From a bacterium SCSIO 12643 (lineage in GTDB: Bacteria > Bacteroidota > Bacteroidia > Flavobacteriales_G > Salibacteraceae), in assembly GCA_024398135.1 (NCBI GenBank), contig CP073750.1, forward strand, positions 2,170,001-2,234,000: 64,000 nucleotides of DNA. Reading direction: 5' to 3'. Below the pieces are notes generated by a model that was given only the letters and a program-made list of their open reading frames with translations, made no database searches and was not told the origin of the DNA. Below, one piece after another: positions 8,302-17,573 of this stretch; position 1 is the stretch's first letter, and each line of letters opens with the position of its first letter. The position numbers and the translations under genes were made by a program.

Positions 8302-9645
8302 CTAAGCTTTAGTAAAATCCCATTCTTCCAAGAAAGCAGTGGTAAACTTACCCTCTCTGAATTGTTCGTTTTTCATCAGTTTTTGATGGAATGGAATTGT
8401 GGTTTTGACACCCTCAATGATGTATTCATCTAATGCGCGTTCCATCTTCTCAATTGCTTCTTCTCTGGTTTGTGCTACAGAGATGAGTTTTGAAACCATT
8501 GAATCATAGAAAGGAGGAATAGTATATCCAGCATAAACATGAGTATCTACTCTAATTCCATGACCTCCCGGAGCGTGATATGATGTTACTCTACCCGGAC
8601 TTGGTCTAAAGTTCGCATATGGATCTTCAGCATTGATACGACACTCGATCGCATGCATCTGTGGATAATAATTTTTACCAGAAATTGGCTCGCCAGCTGC
8701 AAGTTTGATTTGCTCTTTGATCAAATCATAATTAACAACCTCCTCTGTAATAGTGTGCTCAACTTGAATTCTAGTGTTCATTTCCATGAAATAGAAATCA
8801 TGGTTTTTGTCTACTAAGAATTCTACAGTACCAACACCTTCATATCCAATTGCTTCTGCCGCTTTGATACCAGCTTTACCCATTTTCTCACGAAGTTTCG
8901 CATCGATAAATGGAGAAGGAGTCTCTTCAACTAATTTTTGGTGACGTCTTTGAATAGAACAATCTCTTTCTGATAAGTGACATGCTTTACCAAATTTATC
9001 ACCCGCAATTTGAATTTCGATATGATGAGGTTCCTCGATGAATTTCTCAAGGTACATTCCATCATTACCAAAATTGATCATTGCTTCCTGTTTTGCAGAT
9101 TCGAATGCAGATTCAATTTCATCTTCACTCCATACCAAACGCATACCTTTACCACCACCACCGGCAGTAGCTTTAAGCATTACAGGATATTTAGCTTTTT
9201 TAGCCTCTTTTTTAGCATGTGCTGCATCTTTTAAAAGACCGTCAGAACCAGGAATACAAGGAACACCTGCTTTTTTCATGGTCGCCTTAGCATTCGATTT
9301 GTCTCCCATACTATCAATCATCTCAGCAGAAGCACCAATGAATTTGATATCATGTTCTTCACATGTTTTTGAGAACTTAGAATTTTCAGATAAAAATCCG
9401 TAACCCGGATGAATCGCATCCGCATTAGTAATTTCACAAGCTGCAATAATATTTGGAATCTTTAAATAAGATTCAGCACTACTTGCAGGTCCAATACATA
9501 CTGCTTCGTCAGCAAATCTTACATGTAAACTATCAGCATCTGCACTAGAATAAACAGCCACCGTTTTGATGCCCATTTCTTTACAGGTACGGATAACACG
9601 TAAGGCAATCTCCCCACGATTAGCAATCAGAATTTTTTTAAACAT
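8302..9645 (-). CDS. accC: Acetyl-CoA carboxylase, biotin carboxylase subunit
   Basis: This 447-aa ATP-grasp enzyme carboxylates biotin on AccB. I start it at [18 protein letters not shown], the universal N-terminus; the frame also allows 13 more codons upstream (start 9684). Landmarks are GYGFLSEN (about 85), the glycine-rich ATP loop [14 protein letters not shown] (about 160), RRHQKLVEE (about 240) and the metal/biotin site [17 protein letters not shown] (about 290). It lies 64 bp downstream of accB and is followed by a clear terminator. The carboxyltransferase subunits (accA/accD) are not in the window. Confidence 0.97.
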   Translation of the reverse strand: MFKKILIANRGEIALRVIRTCKEMGIKTVAVYSSADADSLHVRFADEAVCIGPASSAESYLKIPNIIAACEITNADAIHPGYGFLSENSKFSKTCEEHDIKFIGASAEMIDSMGDKSNAKATMKKAGVPCIPGSDGLLKDAAHAKKEAKKAKYPVMLKATAGGGGKGMRLVWSEDEIESAFESAKQEAMINFGNDGMYLEKFIEEPHHIEIQIAGDKFGKACHLSERDCSIQRRHQKLVEETPSPFIDAKLREKMGKAGIKAAEAIGYEGVGTVEFLVDKNHDFYFMEMNTRIQVEHTITEEVVNYDLIKEQIKLAAGEPISGKNYYPQMHAIECRINAEDPYANFRPSPGRVTSYHAPGGHGIRVDTHVYAGYTIPPFYDSMVSKLISVAQTREEAIEKMERALDEYIIEGVKTTIPFHQKLMKNEQFREGKFTTAFLEEWDFTKA

Positions 9646-9709
9646 CTGATTCTTTTTTTTGTCCGTTTTACCTAATCCAAACATATATTTAGATTTAAGC
9701 GTTTATAAA

Positions 9710-10234
9710 TTATGATGGATCAACTAAGAATAACGGTTGATCATATTCTACTGGAGAAGCATCATCTACTAAGATCTTAACAATTTTACCTGAAACCTCA
9801 GATTCTATTTCGTTAAATAGTTTCATCGCTTCAATAATACATGTTACAGATCCTTCTTTGATTTGATCTCCTACTTCAACAAATAAAGGTTTCCCTGGAC
9901 CTGAAGCTCTGTAGAAAGTTCCAATCATTGGAGATTTTACAGTAATGTAATTATTTTCTTCTTCTTTTTTCTCAGCCGCTGCTGGTGCAGGCGCTGCTGC
10001 TGGTGCCGCTGGAGCAGGAGCAGGTGCTGCTGCTGGCGCAGGAGCCGCTACAGGCGCTGCCGCCATTGGTTGCATCATTGGCATTTGTGCCTGGATGATT
10101 TGAGGCTCAGCTTTACCTTTTGCAGGCTTATCAGATTTGATCGTGATTTTAAACTCTTCGGTTTCTAGCTCAACTTCTGAAACACCTTGTTTTGATACAA
10201 ACTTGATTAACTGTTGAATTTTGTCTATATCCAT
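9710..10234 (-). CDS. accB: Acetyl-CoA carboxylase, biotin carboxyl carrier protein
   Basis: This 174-aa protein carries covalently bound biotin between AccC and the carboxyltransferase. Residues 1-40 form the N-terminal helix region (MDIDKIQQLIKFVSKQGVSEVE). A flexible Ala/Pro linker spans about 50-90. The biotinyl domain starts at YITVKSPMIGTFYRA, and the biotinylated lysine lies in IIEAMKLFNEIE (about residue 140). It lies between fabH and accC in one transcript unit. The linker is longer and more Ala-Pro rich than the E. coli one, which is common in this phylum. Confidence 0.97.
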   Translation of the reverse strand: MDIDKIQQLIKFVSKQGVSEVELETEEFKITIKSDKPAKGKAEPQIIQAQMPMMQPMAAAPVAAPAPAAAPAPAPAAPAAAPAPAAAEKKEEENNYITVKSPMIGTFYRASGPGKPLFVEVGDQIKEGSVTCIIEAMKLFNEIESEVSGKIVKILVDDASPVEYDQPLFLVDPS

Positions 10235-10335
10235 AATTTAAAAATTTATGTTCAATTTTAATAAGGAAGGATAAAAGTAAAAATTTAACCCAATCTACAA
10301 TTTTTCTATCCCTTTAATTTATAATCTGTTGATTT

Positions 10336-11334
10336 TTATTTGCTGTCGTAAGCCCATTTAAGGTAAATGGAACCCCATGTGAATCCACCACCAAAGGCTG
10401 CTAAAATAAGATTGTCACCTTTTTTAAGTTGTGATTCCCATTCCCATAAACAAAGCGGAATGGTTCCCGCTGTAGTGTTCCCGTATTTTTGGATATTGAT
10501 CATTACCTTTTCAGGTTCAATCTCCATTCTTCTTCTGGTCGCTTCAATAATTCTTAAGTTCGCTTGATGCGGTACTAAATAAGATACATCTTCCGGCTTA
10601 AGATTGTTACGATCCATGATGTCTCTCGAAACATCAGCCATTTTTGATACTGCCCATTTGAATACTGGTTGTCCTTCCTGGTATACATAGTGTAAACGGT
10701 TGGCAACTGTTTCTTGCGTTGGAGGGTTGGCTGAACCTCCCGCTTTTTGATGCAGATGTTTCCATCCTACACCATCACTTTGGAGAATAGAATCTTGAAT
10801 TCCGTAACCTTCAGTGTTTGCTTCTAACATAATGGCTCCACCACCGTCACCGAAGATGACACATGTAGTTCGGTCCGTATAGTCAATGATAGAAGACATT
10901 TTATCAAATCCGCAAACAATAACCTTTTTGTATTGACCCGATTCGATAAATTTTGATGCTGTAGCCAATGCATATAATAACCCTGAACACGCAGCATTGA
11001 TATCATAGCCAAAGCCATTTTTTATACCGGCTTTGTGCATAGTTAGATTAGCAGCAGCAGGGAAAATTAAATCTGCAGTAACAGTAGCAAAAATGAGTAG
11101 CTCAACTTCATCTGGGTTGGTGTTGGTTTTTTCCATGAGTTCGATCACTGCAGGAGCAGCCATATCACTTGGACCCATGTTCTCACCCTTTAAAATGCGT
11201 CTTTCCTTTATCCCGGTTCTCGATACAATCCACTCATCTGATGTATCTACCATTGATTCCAATTCCTTGTTGGTCAACACGTAATCAGGTAGAAAACCCT
11301 GAATACCAGTAATCGCTGCCGTAACCTTGCCCAT
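10336..11334 (-). CDS. fabH: Beta-ketoacyl-ACP synthase III
   Basis: The 332-aa thiolase-fold enzyme condenses acetyl-CoA with malonyl-ACP to start fatty acid synthesis. The catalytic triad is visible: Cys in NAACSGLLYAL (about 119), His in VPHQANLRIIEA (about 255) and Asn in KYGNTTAGTIPLCL (about 286). The C-terminal GGGFTWGSIYLKW is typical. It heads the fabH-accB-accC unit. plsX, which often lies between rpmF and fabH in other bacteria, is absent. A terminator and a perfect 9-bp dyad separate it from rpmF. Confidence 0.96.
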   Translation of the reverse strand: MGKVTAAITGIQGFLPDYVLTNKELESMVDTSDEWIVSRTGIKERRILKGENMGPSDMAAPAVIELMEKTNTNPDEVELLIFATVTADLIFPAAANLTMHKAGIKNGFGYDINAACSGLLYALATASKFIESGQYKKVIVCGFDKMSSIIDYTDRTTCVIFGDGGGAIMLEANTEGYGIQDSILQSDGVGWKHLHQKAGGSANPPTQETVANRLHYVYQEGQPVFKWAVSKMADVSRDIMDRNNLKPEDVSYLVPHQANLRIIEATRRRMEIEPEKVMINIQKYGNTTAGTIPLCLWEWESQLKKGDNLILAAFGGGFTWGSIYLKWAYDSK

Positions 11335-11376
11335 TATGAAGATATATTTGAATGCTTTTTAAGCATAATTCGGAGA

Positions 11377-11384
11377 CGAAAGTA
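11377..11384 (-). promoter_or_regulatory. Candidate -7 element of fabH-accBC
   Basis: On the minus strand TACTTTCG is a TTCG variant of TAnnTTTG, 42 bp before the fabH start. No clear -33 TTG is present. Confidence 0.35.
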
Positions 11385-11453
11385 TTTAAAACACTTAAAG
11401 TAAAAAATGTTTTGGCTTCATATTGCCATAACATTGTTGTTAAAAAACTTTGC

Positions 11454-11475
11454 TTTATTAGGTAGGCCTAATAAA
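11454..11475. promoter_or_regulatory. 22-bp dyad upstream of fabH
   Basis: A perfect 9-bp inverted repeat (TTTATTAGG and CCTAATAAA, spacer TAGG) lies between the rpmF terminator and fabH, about 120 bp upstream of fabH. It has no T-run, so it looks more like an operator for a dimeric repressor or a hairpin in the leader than a terminator. No regulator gene adjoins it. Confidence 0.4.
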
Positions 11476-11495
11476 ATTAATTGCTCCAAACAAAA

Positions 11496-11524
11496 AAAGA
11501 CCCGCATATTAAATGCAGGTCTTT
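11496..11524 (-). terminator. Rho-independent terminator after rpmF
   Basis: On the minus strand, a 12-bp stem (AAAGACCTGCAT with ATGCGGGTCTTT, one G-T pair) with a 5-nt loop runs into a T-tract, 25 bp after the rpmF stop. It separates yceD-rpmF from fabH-accBC. Confidence 0.85.
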
Positions 11525-11548
11525 GAATGAAATTCGTTAAAAGACTAA

Positions 11549-11740
11549 TTATGCCATAGTTTCTTTTTCCATTACTACTTTTCCTTTGTAGTAAAGTTTT
11601 CCTTCAAACCAGTGTGCTCTGTGATATAAGTGCGGTTGACCAGTTGTTGAATCAATAGCAATTGTTGGCATTTCAGCATTGATATGCGTTCTTCTTTTAT
11701 CTCTTCTAGTTTTCGAAATTTTCCGTTTAGGATGTGCCAT
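11549..11740 (-). CDS. rpmF: 50S ribosomal protein L32
   Basis: This 63-aa basic protein begins with the canonical [19 protein letters not shown]. It lacks the Cys pairs of zinc-ribbon L32, so it is a zinc-independent (C-) form, normal for this phylum. It follows yceD by 27 bp on the same strand, the usual bacterial pairing, and ends at a strong terminator. Confidence 0.97.
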   Translation of the reverse strand: MAHPKRKISKTRRDKRRTHINAEMPTIAIDSTTGQPHLYHRAHWFEGKLYYKGKVVMEKETMA

Positions 11741-11767
11741 AATATCTCGTTTTTAATCTTTAACTTC

Positions 11768-12289
11768 TTACTTTAACTTTTTTAATTTGTCCCATACTGA
11801 TGGGGTTTCATCTTCTTCTTCAGATTCATTATTTTCAGGATGTAATCTATTTATTACCTCCGGATTACAATCATTTTCATCATGTACTTTTCTCAAAGGT
11901 AACTCTAATGCGATAAATTCATAAAGGTATGGCGCGATATCAATTTGATAAGCATCAAAACCCAGGACAACCATTTCATCATTAGATTCATCAGTAGCCT
12001 CACTAAATTTAACAATCAACTCTTTTTCCGTTTCAACCGGAATATCCATGCTTTCCAAGCATCGGTCACATGAACTATGGAGTGTCCCGTTTAACTTAAA
12101 TGTGAAATCCATCATATTTTCTCTTTTTGATAAAAGAAAATCTACATGGATTTGACCACCAGTAACATCTTCAATACTGAATCGTTCAAAGAACATATCC
12201 ACTATATCGAACTCATATTCATGAAGACCTGGTTTCAATCCAGAGAACTGGATAACAAACTGTTTTAGATATCCTTCTAGTTTGGTCAT
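11768..12289 (-). CDS. yceD: YceD/DUF177 family protein
   Basis: This 173-aa protein has the DUF177 pattern: an N-terminal segment KQFVIQFSGLKPGLHEYEF, a central HSSCDRCLESMDIPV with a C-x2-C pair, and an acidic C-terminal tail (NNESEEEDETPSVWDKLKKL). The family is linked to 23S rRNA maturation or 50S assembly and is nearly always next to rpmF, as here. I start it at MTKLEGYL (12289). A promoter at 12327-12355 lies inside the longer alternative frame (start 12337), which rules that start out. Confidence 0.9.
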   Translation of the reverse strand: MTKLEGYLKQFVIQFSGLKPGLHEYEFDIVDMFFERFSIEDVTGGQIHVDFLLSKRENMMDFTFKLNGTLHSSCDRCLESMDIPVETEKELIVKFSEATDESNDEMVVLGFDAYQIDIAPYLYEFIALELPLRKVHDENDCNPEVINRLHPENNESEEEDETPSVWDKLKKLK

Positions 12290-12326
12290 GCCTTCAATAA
12301 AGTAATATCGTCCCAAAAGTGGGCTG

Positions 12327-12355
12327 CAAATGTACAATCTTTTTTAGAAACTCAA
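12327..12355 (-). promoter_or_regulatory. Promoter of yceD-rpmF
   Basis: On the minus strand, a -33 TTG (12355-12353) and -7 TACATTTG (12334-12327) are separated by 18 bp. This is a near-perfect match to the Bacteroidota sigma consensus TTG-N17-23-TAnnTTTG. The predicted leader is about 30 nt. Confidence 0.7.
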
Positions 12356-12379
12356 AGTTTTTTGAATATCAGATTGTTA

Positions 12380-12413
12380 TTGTAAACGAAATGGATGCAC
12401 ATTTTTACTTTTG
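12380..12413 (+). promoter_or_regulatory. Promoter of ldcA-yraN
   Basis: A -33 TTG (12380-12382) and -7 TACTTTTG (12406-12413) are spaced by 23 bp. The -7 box ends 20 bp before the ATG at 12434, supporting that start over the upstream in-frame ATG at 12395. Confidence 0.65.
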
Positions 12414-12433
12414 TGCGTAACAATTGCAATTAT

Positions 12434-13345
12434 ATGGGTAAAAATATTTCACCTTTAGAGAAAGGAGATTTGGTTCTAATTATTACGCCAGCAAAGGCGA
12501 TTGAGAAAAAAGATGTAGATGCTGCGGTTACACTTTTTGAGAATTGGGGGTTAAAGGTTGAAGTTGGAAAAAATGCTTTGGGAAAGCATCATTATTTTTC
12601 AGCAACCGACCAAAAGCGAGCTGAGGATTTACAATGGGCCTTAGATCATCCAAAAGCCAAAGCTATTGTATGTGCTCGTGGAGGCTACGGAACCATTCGA
12701 ATTGTGCATCAGGTGGATTATGCAAAGTTTTCAGAACTGCCTAAATGGATGATTGGATTTAGTGACATTACTGTTTTACATAATAAGATGAATTGTGATT
12801 TAACGCTTCCATCAATACATGCGGTGGCGCCTCTATATTTTGATAGGTTAGATGAAGGTGGTGAAACGCTTATGACACTTAAAAATGCCATGTTTGGAGA
12901 ATCCTATAGGATAACTTTCAATTCAGGCGCAAGAAGTGTAAATGGAAGAACGGAAGGTGAATTGATTGGAGGGAATTTGGCGATTTTAGAAAGTTTAATA
13001 GGGACAAATCTAGATATAGAAACAAAAGGGAAGATTTTGTTTTTAGAAGATGTTTCGGAGTACGCTTATAAATTAGATCGTATGTTATGGTCTTTGAAAT
13101 ATTCAGGAAAACTGGATAATTTGAAAGGTTTAATTATTGGAGGGTTTACAGATATTAAAAGTGCTGATGAAACGTTTGGCTGTACAGTAGAAGATTTAAT
13201 ACTTGAAGTGGTCGGAGATAAAAACTATCCGATAGCTTTTGATTTCCCGGCAGGACATCAATTAGATAATAGAGCTTTAATATTGGGTAAAACGCATGTT
13301 CTTCAAGTGGAAGGAGAATTTTCATTTTTAGAATGTATTGAGTAA
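12434..13345 (+). CDS. ldcA: Muramoyltetrapeptide LD-carboxypeptidase (S66 family)
   Basis: This 303-aa serine peptidase removes the terminal D-Ala from cytoplasmic muropeptides during peptidoglycan recycling. S66 features: ARGGYGTIRI around residue 77, the nucleophile Ser in IGFSDITVLHNK (about 107), Glu in LFLEDVSEYAYKLDRML (about 203) and His in PAGHQLDNRALILG (about 272). The start is at MGKNISPLEKGD because the promoter lies downstream of the earlier ATG. The stop overlaps the yraN start by one base (TAATG), so the two are co-translated. Confidence 0.93.
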   Translation: MGKNISPLEKGDLVLIITPAKAIEKKDVDAAVTLFENWGLKVEVGKNALGKHHYFSATDQKRAEDLQWALDHPKAKAIVCARGGYGTIRIVHQVDYAKFSELPKWMIGFSDITVLHNKMNCDLTLPSIHAVAPLYFDRLDEGGETLMTLKNAMFGESYRITFNSGARSVNGRTEGELIGGNLAILESLIGTNLDIETKGKILFLEDVSEYAYKLDRMLWSLKYSGKLDNLKGLIIGGFTDIKSADETFGCTVEDLILEVVGDKNYPIAFDFPAGHQLDNRALILGKTHVLQVEGEFSFLECIE

Positions 13346-13707
13346 TGGCTTCTCACAATGAACTTGGTAAAGCAGGAGAAAAAGTAGTGCAGGAATATCT
13401 TGTCGCCAATGGATATTCTATTTTGGAGTTGAACTATCGATTTGGACGAGATGAAATTGATATAATCGCTCAAGAAAATGAGTTTATTGTTTTTATTGAA
13501 GTGAAGACGCGCGCAACCTGCTTTTTTGAAACGCCAGAACAAGCTGTAAATCTGCAAAAGCAGAAACGGATCATTCGTGTTGCAAATCAGTATTTAATTG
13601 AAAATGATTTGGATAATGAAGCACGGTTTGATATTTTTGGTGTAACAATTAATCATAGCGAACAAAGTATTAATCATATTAAGAGCGCATTTGTACCTAG
13701 ATGGTGA
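13345..13707 (+). CDS. YraN family (UPF0102) nuclease-fold protein
   Basis: The 120-aa protein has the PD-(D/E)xK-like core of UPF0102: an N-terminal helix GKAGEKVVQEYLVANGYSIL, then RDEIDIIAQENEFIVFIEVKTR, with Asp, Glu and Lys placed as in the fold. The family is universal but its biochemical role is unsettled; DNA processing or RNase-type activity has been suggested. It overlaps ldcA by one base. The C-terminus INHIKSAFVPRW is family-typical. Confidence 0.92.
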   Translation: MASHNELGKAGEKVVQEYLVANGYSILELNYRFGRDEIDIIAQENEFIVFIEVKTRATCFFETPEQAVNLQKQKRIIRVANQYLIENDLDNEARFDIFGVTINHSEQSINHIKSAFVPRW

Positions 13708-13835
13708 TGACCCGAGGTTAGGACAGATGTTTGAGATAGCCGTTTTTTAACACTCTATGACATAAATTAGACAAGGGATATACAAATTAAACGTATTATT
13801 GCGCGCTAAATAAACACATACCAAATTTTTGAATT

Positions 13836-14825
13836 ATGAGTCGGGACGATTTTAATAGTACAGAAAATAATAGTGAAGGCAGACCTGCCGGACAGAGAAG
13901 ACGAAGAATAAGAATTAGCCAGGATTTTAATGAGAGTGATAGCGGGGTGGATGGAAACAGATATTCTGCAGATTCTGGAGGTGAAAGAGCTTATACCAAG
14001 GTTGATAAAAACGGATACCATCATTATAGAAAACAAGGCTATAAACCACGTAGAAAACAAAGTTTTATTCCAAAAGCACAAGGTATAGAGCGTGCTTTTA
14101 ATGAGAAAGACGGAGAAAGACTTAATAAATATCTTGCGAATGCAGGGATTTGTTCCAGACGTGAAGCGGATAAACTAATTGCAGCAGGTATTGTCTCTAT
14201 TAACGATAATCCTGTTACCACTCTAGGTACCCGTGTGATGAAAGGGGATGTAGTGAAGTTAGCTGGAGAAGAGTTGAAGATGGAAAGAATGGTGTACGTG
14301 GTTTTAAATAAACCAAAAGATACCATTACTACGTTAGATGATCCTCAAGGAAGAAGAACCGTAATTGATATTGTTAAGAATGCATGTAAAGAGAGAATTT
14401 ATCCGGTTGGAAGATTAGATAGATATACTACAGGAGTGTTATTGTTAACTAACGATGGAGAAATGGCGACACGTTTGACACATCCTTCATTCGGAATTAC
14501 CAAGGTGTATAATGTGAAACTGGATAGAGACGTGACTCCGGAAGATTTAAAACGTGTGACTGAGGGAATTGAACTGGCTGATGGAGTGATCAAAGCCGAT
14601 TCAGCATTTTACTATAAAGATGGAGTTAAAGACAGCGTGAGATTGGAATTGCACTCAGGTAAGAACCGTGTGATCCGTAGAATTTTTGAATCTATGGGTT
14701 ATAGAGTGGTTTCGTTAGAAAGAATTTCATTCGCTGGAATTACTAAGAAAAAATTAGGAAGAGGTAAATTCCGTTTCTTAGACCCATTAGAAGTTGGTAG
14801 CTTGAAAATGTTAAAAAGCAATTAA
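13836..14825 (+). CDS. rluB: RluB/RsuA-type rRNA pseudouridine synthase
   Basis: This 329-aa protein has a low-complexity basic N-terminal extension (about residues 1-85, Arg/Asn/Ser/Gly rich) absent from short homologues. An S4 RNA-binding domain follows (RLNKYLANAGICSRREADKLI). The catalytic domain has the Asp in GRLDRYTTGVLLLTNDG (about residue 193) and the closing SGKNRVIRRIFESMGY. RluB modifies 23S rRNA U2605 near the peptidyl transferase centre. The assignment RluB rather than RsuA/RluF rests on general resemblance. Extended, disordered N-termini are common for this enzyme in Bacteroidota. Confidence 0.9.
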   Translation: MSRDDFNSTENNSEGRPAGQRRRRIRISQDFNESDSGVDGNRYSADSGGERAYTKVDKNGYHHYRKQGYKPRRKQSFIPKAQGIERAFNEKDGERLNKYLANAGICSRREADKLIAAGIVSINDNPVTTLGTRVMKGDVVKLAGEELKMERMVYVVLNKPKDTITTLDDPQGRRTVIDIVKNACKERIYPVGRLDRYTTGVLLLTNDGEMATRLTHPSFGITKVYNVKLDRDVTPEDLKRVTEGIELADGVIKADSAFYYKDGVKDSVRLELHSGKNRVIRRIFESMGYRVVSLERISFAGITKKKLGRGKFRFLDPLEVGSLKMLKSN

Positions 14826-14857
14826 TACTAACTGATTTTTACTATCGTTATCGCTAG

Positions 14858-17551
14858 ATGCGAATCATAAAAAGACTATTCATTTATACCACCATTATTG
14901 GAGCATTAATGTTTTCAATTTTGGTGGTTTTTGGTTTTATATACCAGGATAAAGTAGTCGAAACAGTTAAAGCAGAATTAAATAAAACCCTAAATGCGGA
15001 AATAAACGTACAAACCATTGATTTGTCTTTTGTTTCTGATTTTCCACAAGCATCGGTCAATCTAAAATATGTTGTTGGCTTTGAGTCTAAATCATACTCT
15101 AATAATCCTGATACACTTTTTGCATTCGAGCAGTTTGCATTATCGTTTAATGTCATTGATATATTTAATGGTCATTATGTATTAAATGGAATTCAAGCGG
15201 AAAATGGTAAGGTGAATTTGGAGATAGCTGAAAATGGGTTGGTCAATTATTCCATTTTTAAAGAAGATACTTCGCAAACAACAAGTAGTTTTCAAGTAGA
15301 CCTAAGCCGAGTACAACTGAAAAATTGTGAAGTTGGATATAGAGACTTTTCAACTTCCGATAAATATCGTTTTATTTTTCCTAAGATTATCGCGAAAGGA
15401 TCATTTTCGGATAAAGAAGTGCATACTGCGTTGTTTGGCTCTACCTATGTGAAAGAATTGCAATTAGATGAGACTTCCTATTTAGAAGGAGAAGATGTTC
15501 ATGTAGACATAGGTGTTGAAATCAATTTAGAAACCGGGGCATTTCAAATTTCCAGAGGCTACCTTACTCTTAGAGATCAATATGATTTTAATGTGAAGGG
15601 AAAAACCGGGACGGATTCTTTTCATTATTCATTTGAGGCAAAAGCACTGGATTTAAATCAGGCTGAATCGTTAATTCCATCGAAACACATTAAGTTTATT
15701 AATACATATCAGCTGGATGGAGCTGTAGATATGAATCTGGATGTGGAAAGAAAAAAGGGTGCGACCAGACCTGAAATTGCTGGAAATTTTGAATTGAGTA
15801 GAGGAAGATTTAAGAACAAATCCACAAATATTTCTATAGATATTCCACATGCTAAAGGAACTTTTGATTTGGGGAAATCTAATTCACCAGTAACAACTAC
15901 TTTAGATTTGGAGGAGTTTGAAATCATTACCAGTGAAGGAACCGTAAATGGAACACTAAATCTGAGAAATCTAAAACACCCAAAGTATAAGCTCGAAGCA
16001 CAGGGAAATGTGGATTTATTACAATTGACGAAATTGGTGGATTTGGGTGAAGACTTCGCCATGTCGGGTACCGCGGATTTCAAAGCAAAACTAACAGGAA
16101 CCATTCAAGAAATGGATTCTATTACCAGTCGTGATATTCAGACTATTCGTGGACAAGCTACCATTCAATTAAAACAGGCTGCTTTTGAAATAAAAGATAT
16201 TCCGCAAATTAAAAATGTAAGTACACAGATTGAATTGAATCAGGATGTTGCGAATATAAAATCCTTTTCAGGTAATGTTTCTCAATCTGAAACGATGGCG
16301 AATATTCAAGTTTCAAATTGGTTGGGTTTTGTATTGGATCAAAAGAAGATGTTAGGATTGCGAGGCAATGTCGCAACTAAAGTCTTTGATAGTTCCCATT
16401 GGACATCAAAACAAGAGGAATCTAAAGGTTCTGAATTTGAACTACCTCGAAATATTTCCTATACGGGACACGTAGAGATTGGACGTTTTAAAAGTGAGAA
16501 AATTGAGTTGACCAATCTTCGGACTAACGTAGCTTATTATCCTCAAAAGTTGCGATTATCTGATACCTATGTGGATGGTTTTGGTGGTAAGATGTATTTG
16601 GATTTGCAAATGAATCAGGTGGCAAATCACATCTTGTTTGACGGGCATTTAAAAACGCAAAAAGTTCAAATTGAACAATTCATGAAAACTTTTGACAACT
16701 TCGGTCAAAAGACGCTGACCTATGAACATTTTAAAGGTGATCTGGATTGCAGTATAGATTTTCGTTTTAAGTCCGATCACTCATTTAAAGTGAATCAACG
16801 ATCCATTTATGTAGATGGTGATTTGATTTTGGTAAATGGGGAATTAATAGAGTATAAGTTGCTTTATGATATTCCTAAAGACATTGAAAGCAATAAGATT
16901 ATTGCGCTTTTTGTAAATCTGGATGCTTTTGAAAAAAGGTTACATCACATCAAATTTGATACAATCAGTAATCACATCACTATTCAAAATGAGATGATCA
17001 ATATCCCGAGAATGGATATTCATTCCTCGGCTATGAATATTAGTATTCAAGGGAAACATAGTTTTGACAATGAGATGGATTATTACATGAATTTTAATCT
17101 CAAACAGGTTTTGAGTAAGAAGGAAAGAATAACCACAGAGTATGGATATATCAAAGATGATAATTTAGGAAATCGTATGGTATATTTACATGTGTATACT
17201 AAAAATGGTGAAATTGAAGTTGATTTAGATAAAAATGGATCTAAAAAACACAATCAGGCTAAAGTCCAGGAAGAACTGAACGAAGCCAAATCTGTCTTAA
17301 AAGAAGAACTTGGATTATTTAAAAATGATACCTCCGTTGTGGTTAAAGAAGAGGAGGAGATATTTGAATATGATGTAGATTTGGGTGAGTTTGGTGATAC
17401 CGTGGTTGTGGACTCTGGCAATACCGAAAAGGACTCAGTAGTTGTAAAAAAGGATTCTTCATTGATCAATAAAATTTTAAAGAAGAAGAAAAAGAAGAAG
17501 AAAGAAAAGGAAGACTTTGAAGAATGGGATTTTGATGACGATGATTATTAA
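14858..17551 (+). CDS. AsmA family inner-membrane/periplasmic protein
   Basis: This 897-aa protein has an N-terminal signal anchor (about residues 5-28) and a long beta-rich periplasmic region. Its start LFIYTTIIGALMFSILVVFGF and the repeated LxLxNLKHPxY / INGTLNLRNL patterns fit AsmA. AsmA-like proteins form hydrophobic-groove bridges involved in phospholipid traffic to, and assembly of, the outer membrane. The C-terminal 110 residues are unusual: acidic, with a run of eight Lys and an ending of four Asp plus Tyr. It follows the pseudouridine synthase by 32 bp and precedes the histidine kinase by 22 bp. Confidence 0.82.
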   Translation: MRIIKRLFIYTTIIGALMFSILVVFGFIYQDKVVETVKAELNKTLNAEINVQTIDLSFVSDFPQASVNLKYVVGFESKSYSNNPDTLFAFEQFALSFNVIDIFNGHYVLNGIQAENGKVNLEIAENGLVNYSIFKEDTSQTTSSFQVDLSRVQLKNCEVGYRDFSTSDKYRFIFPKIIAKGSFSDKEVHTALFGSTYVKELQLDETSYLEGEDVHVDIGVEINLETGAFQISRGYLTLRDQYDFNVKGKTGTDSFHYSFEAKALDLNQAESLIPSKHIKFINTYQLDGAVDMNLDVERKKGATRPEIAGNFELSRGRFKNKSTNISIDIPHAKGTFDLGKSNSPVTTTLDLEEFEIITSEGTVNGTLNLRNLKHPKYKLEAQGNVDLLQLTKLVDLGEDFAMSGTADFKAKLTGTIQEMDSITSRDIQTIRGQATIQLKQAAFEIKDIPQIKNVSTQIELNQDVANIKSFSGNVSQSETMANIQVSNWLGFVLDQKKMLGLRGNVATKVFDSSHWTSKQEESKGSEFELPRNISYTGHVEIGRFKSEKIELTNLRTNVAYYPQKLRLSDTYVDGFGGKMYLDLQMNQVANHILFDGHLKTQKVQIEQFMKTFDNFGQKTLTYEHFKGDLDCSIDFRFKSDHSFKVNQRSIYVDGDLILVNGELIEYKLLYDIPKDIESNKIIALFVNLDAFEKRLHHIKFDTISNHITIQNEMINIPRMDIHSSAMNISIQGKHSFDNEMDYYMNFNLKQVLSKKERITTEYGYIKDDNLGNRMVYLHVYTKNGEIEVDLDKNGSKKHNQAKVQEELNEAKSVLKEELGLFKNDTSVVVKEEEEIFEYDVDLGEFGDTVVVDSGNTEKDSVVVKKDSSLINKILKKKKKKKKEKEDFEEWDFDDDDY

Positions 17552-17573
17552 AATCAAACGAAAACGATAACAT

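Noticed and set aside
9038-9403. 121-aa open frame antisense to accC
   Set aside because: Entirely inside the conserved ATP-grasp region of accC with no start context or family resemblance.
13794-13801. TATTATTG before the pseudouridine synthase (also seen before lysC and the DUF2911 gene)
   Set aside because: One mismatch to the -7 consensus and no paired -33 in any of the three; too common in AT-rich gaps to list as promoters.
17254-17551. Poly-Lys runs at the end of AsmA and inside the S9 peptidase as frameshift signals
   Set aside because: The A-rich codons could slip, but the frames continue without a plausible alternative product, so no programmed frameshift is called.
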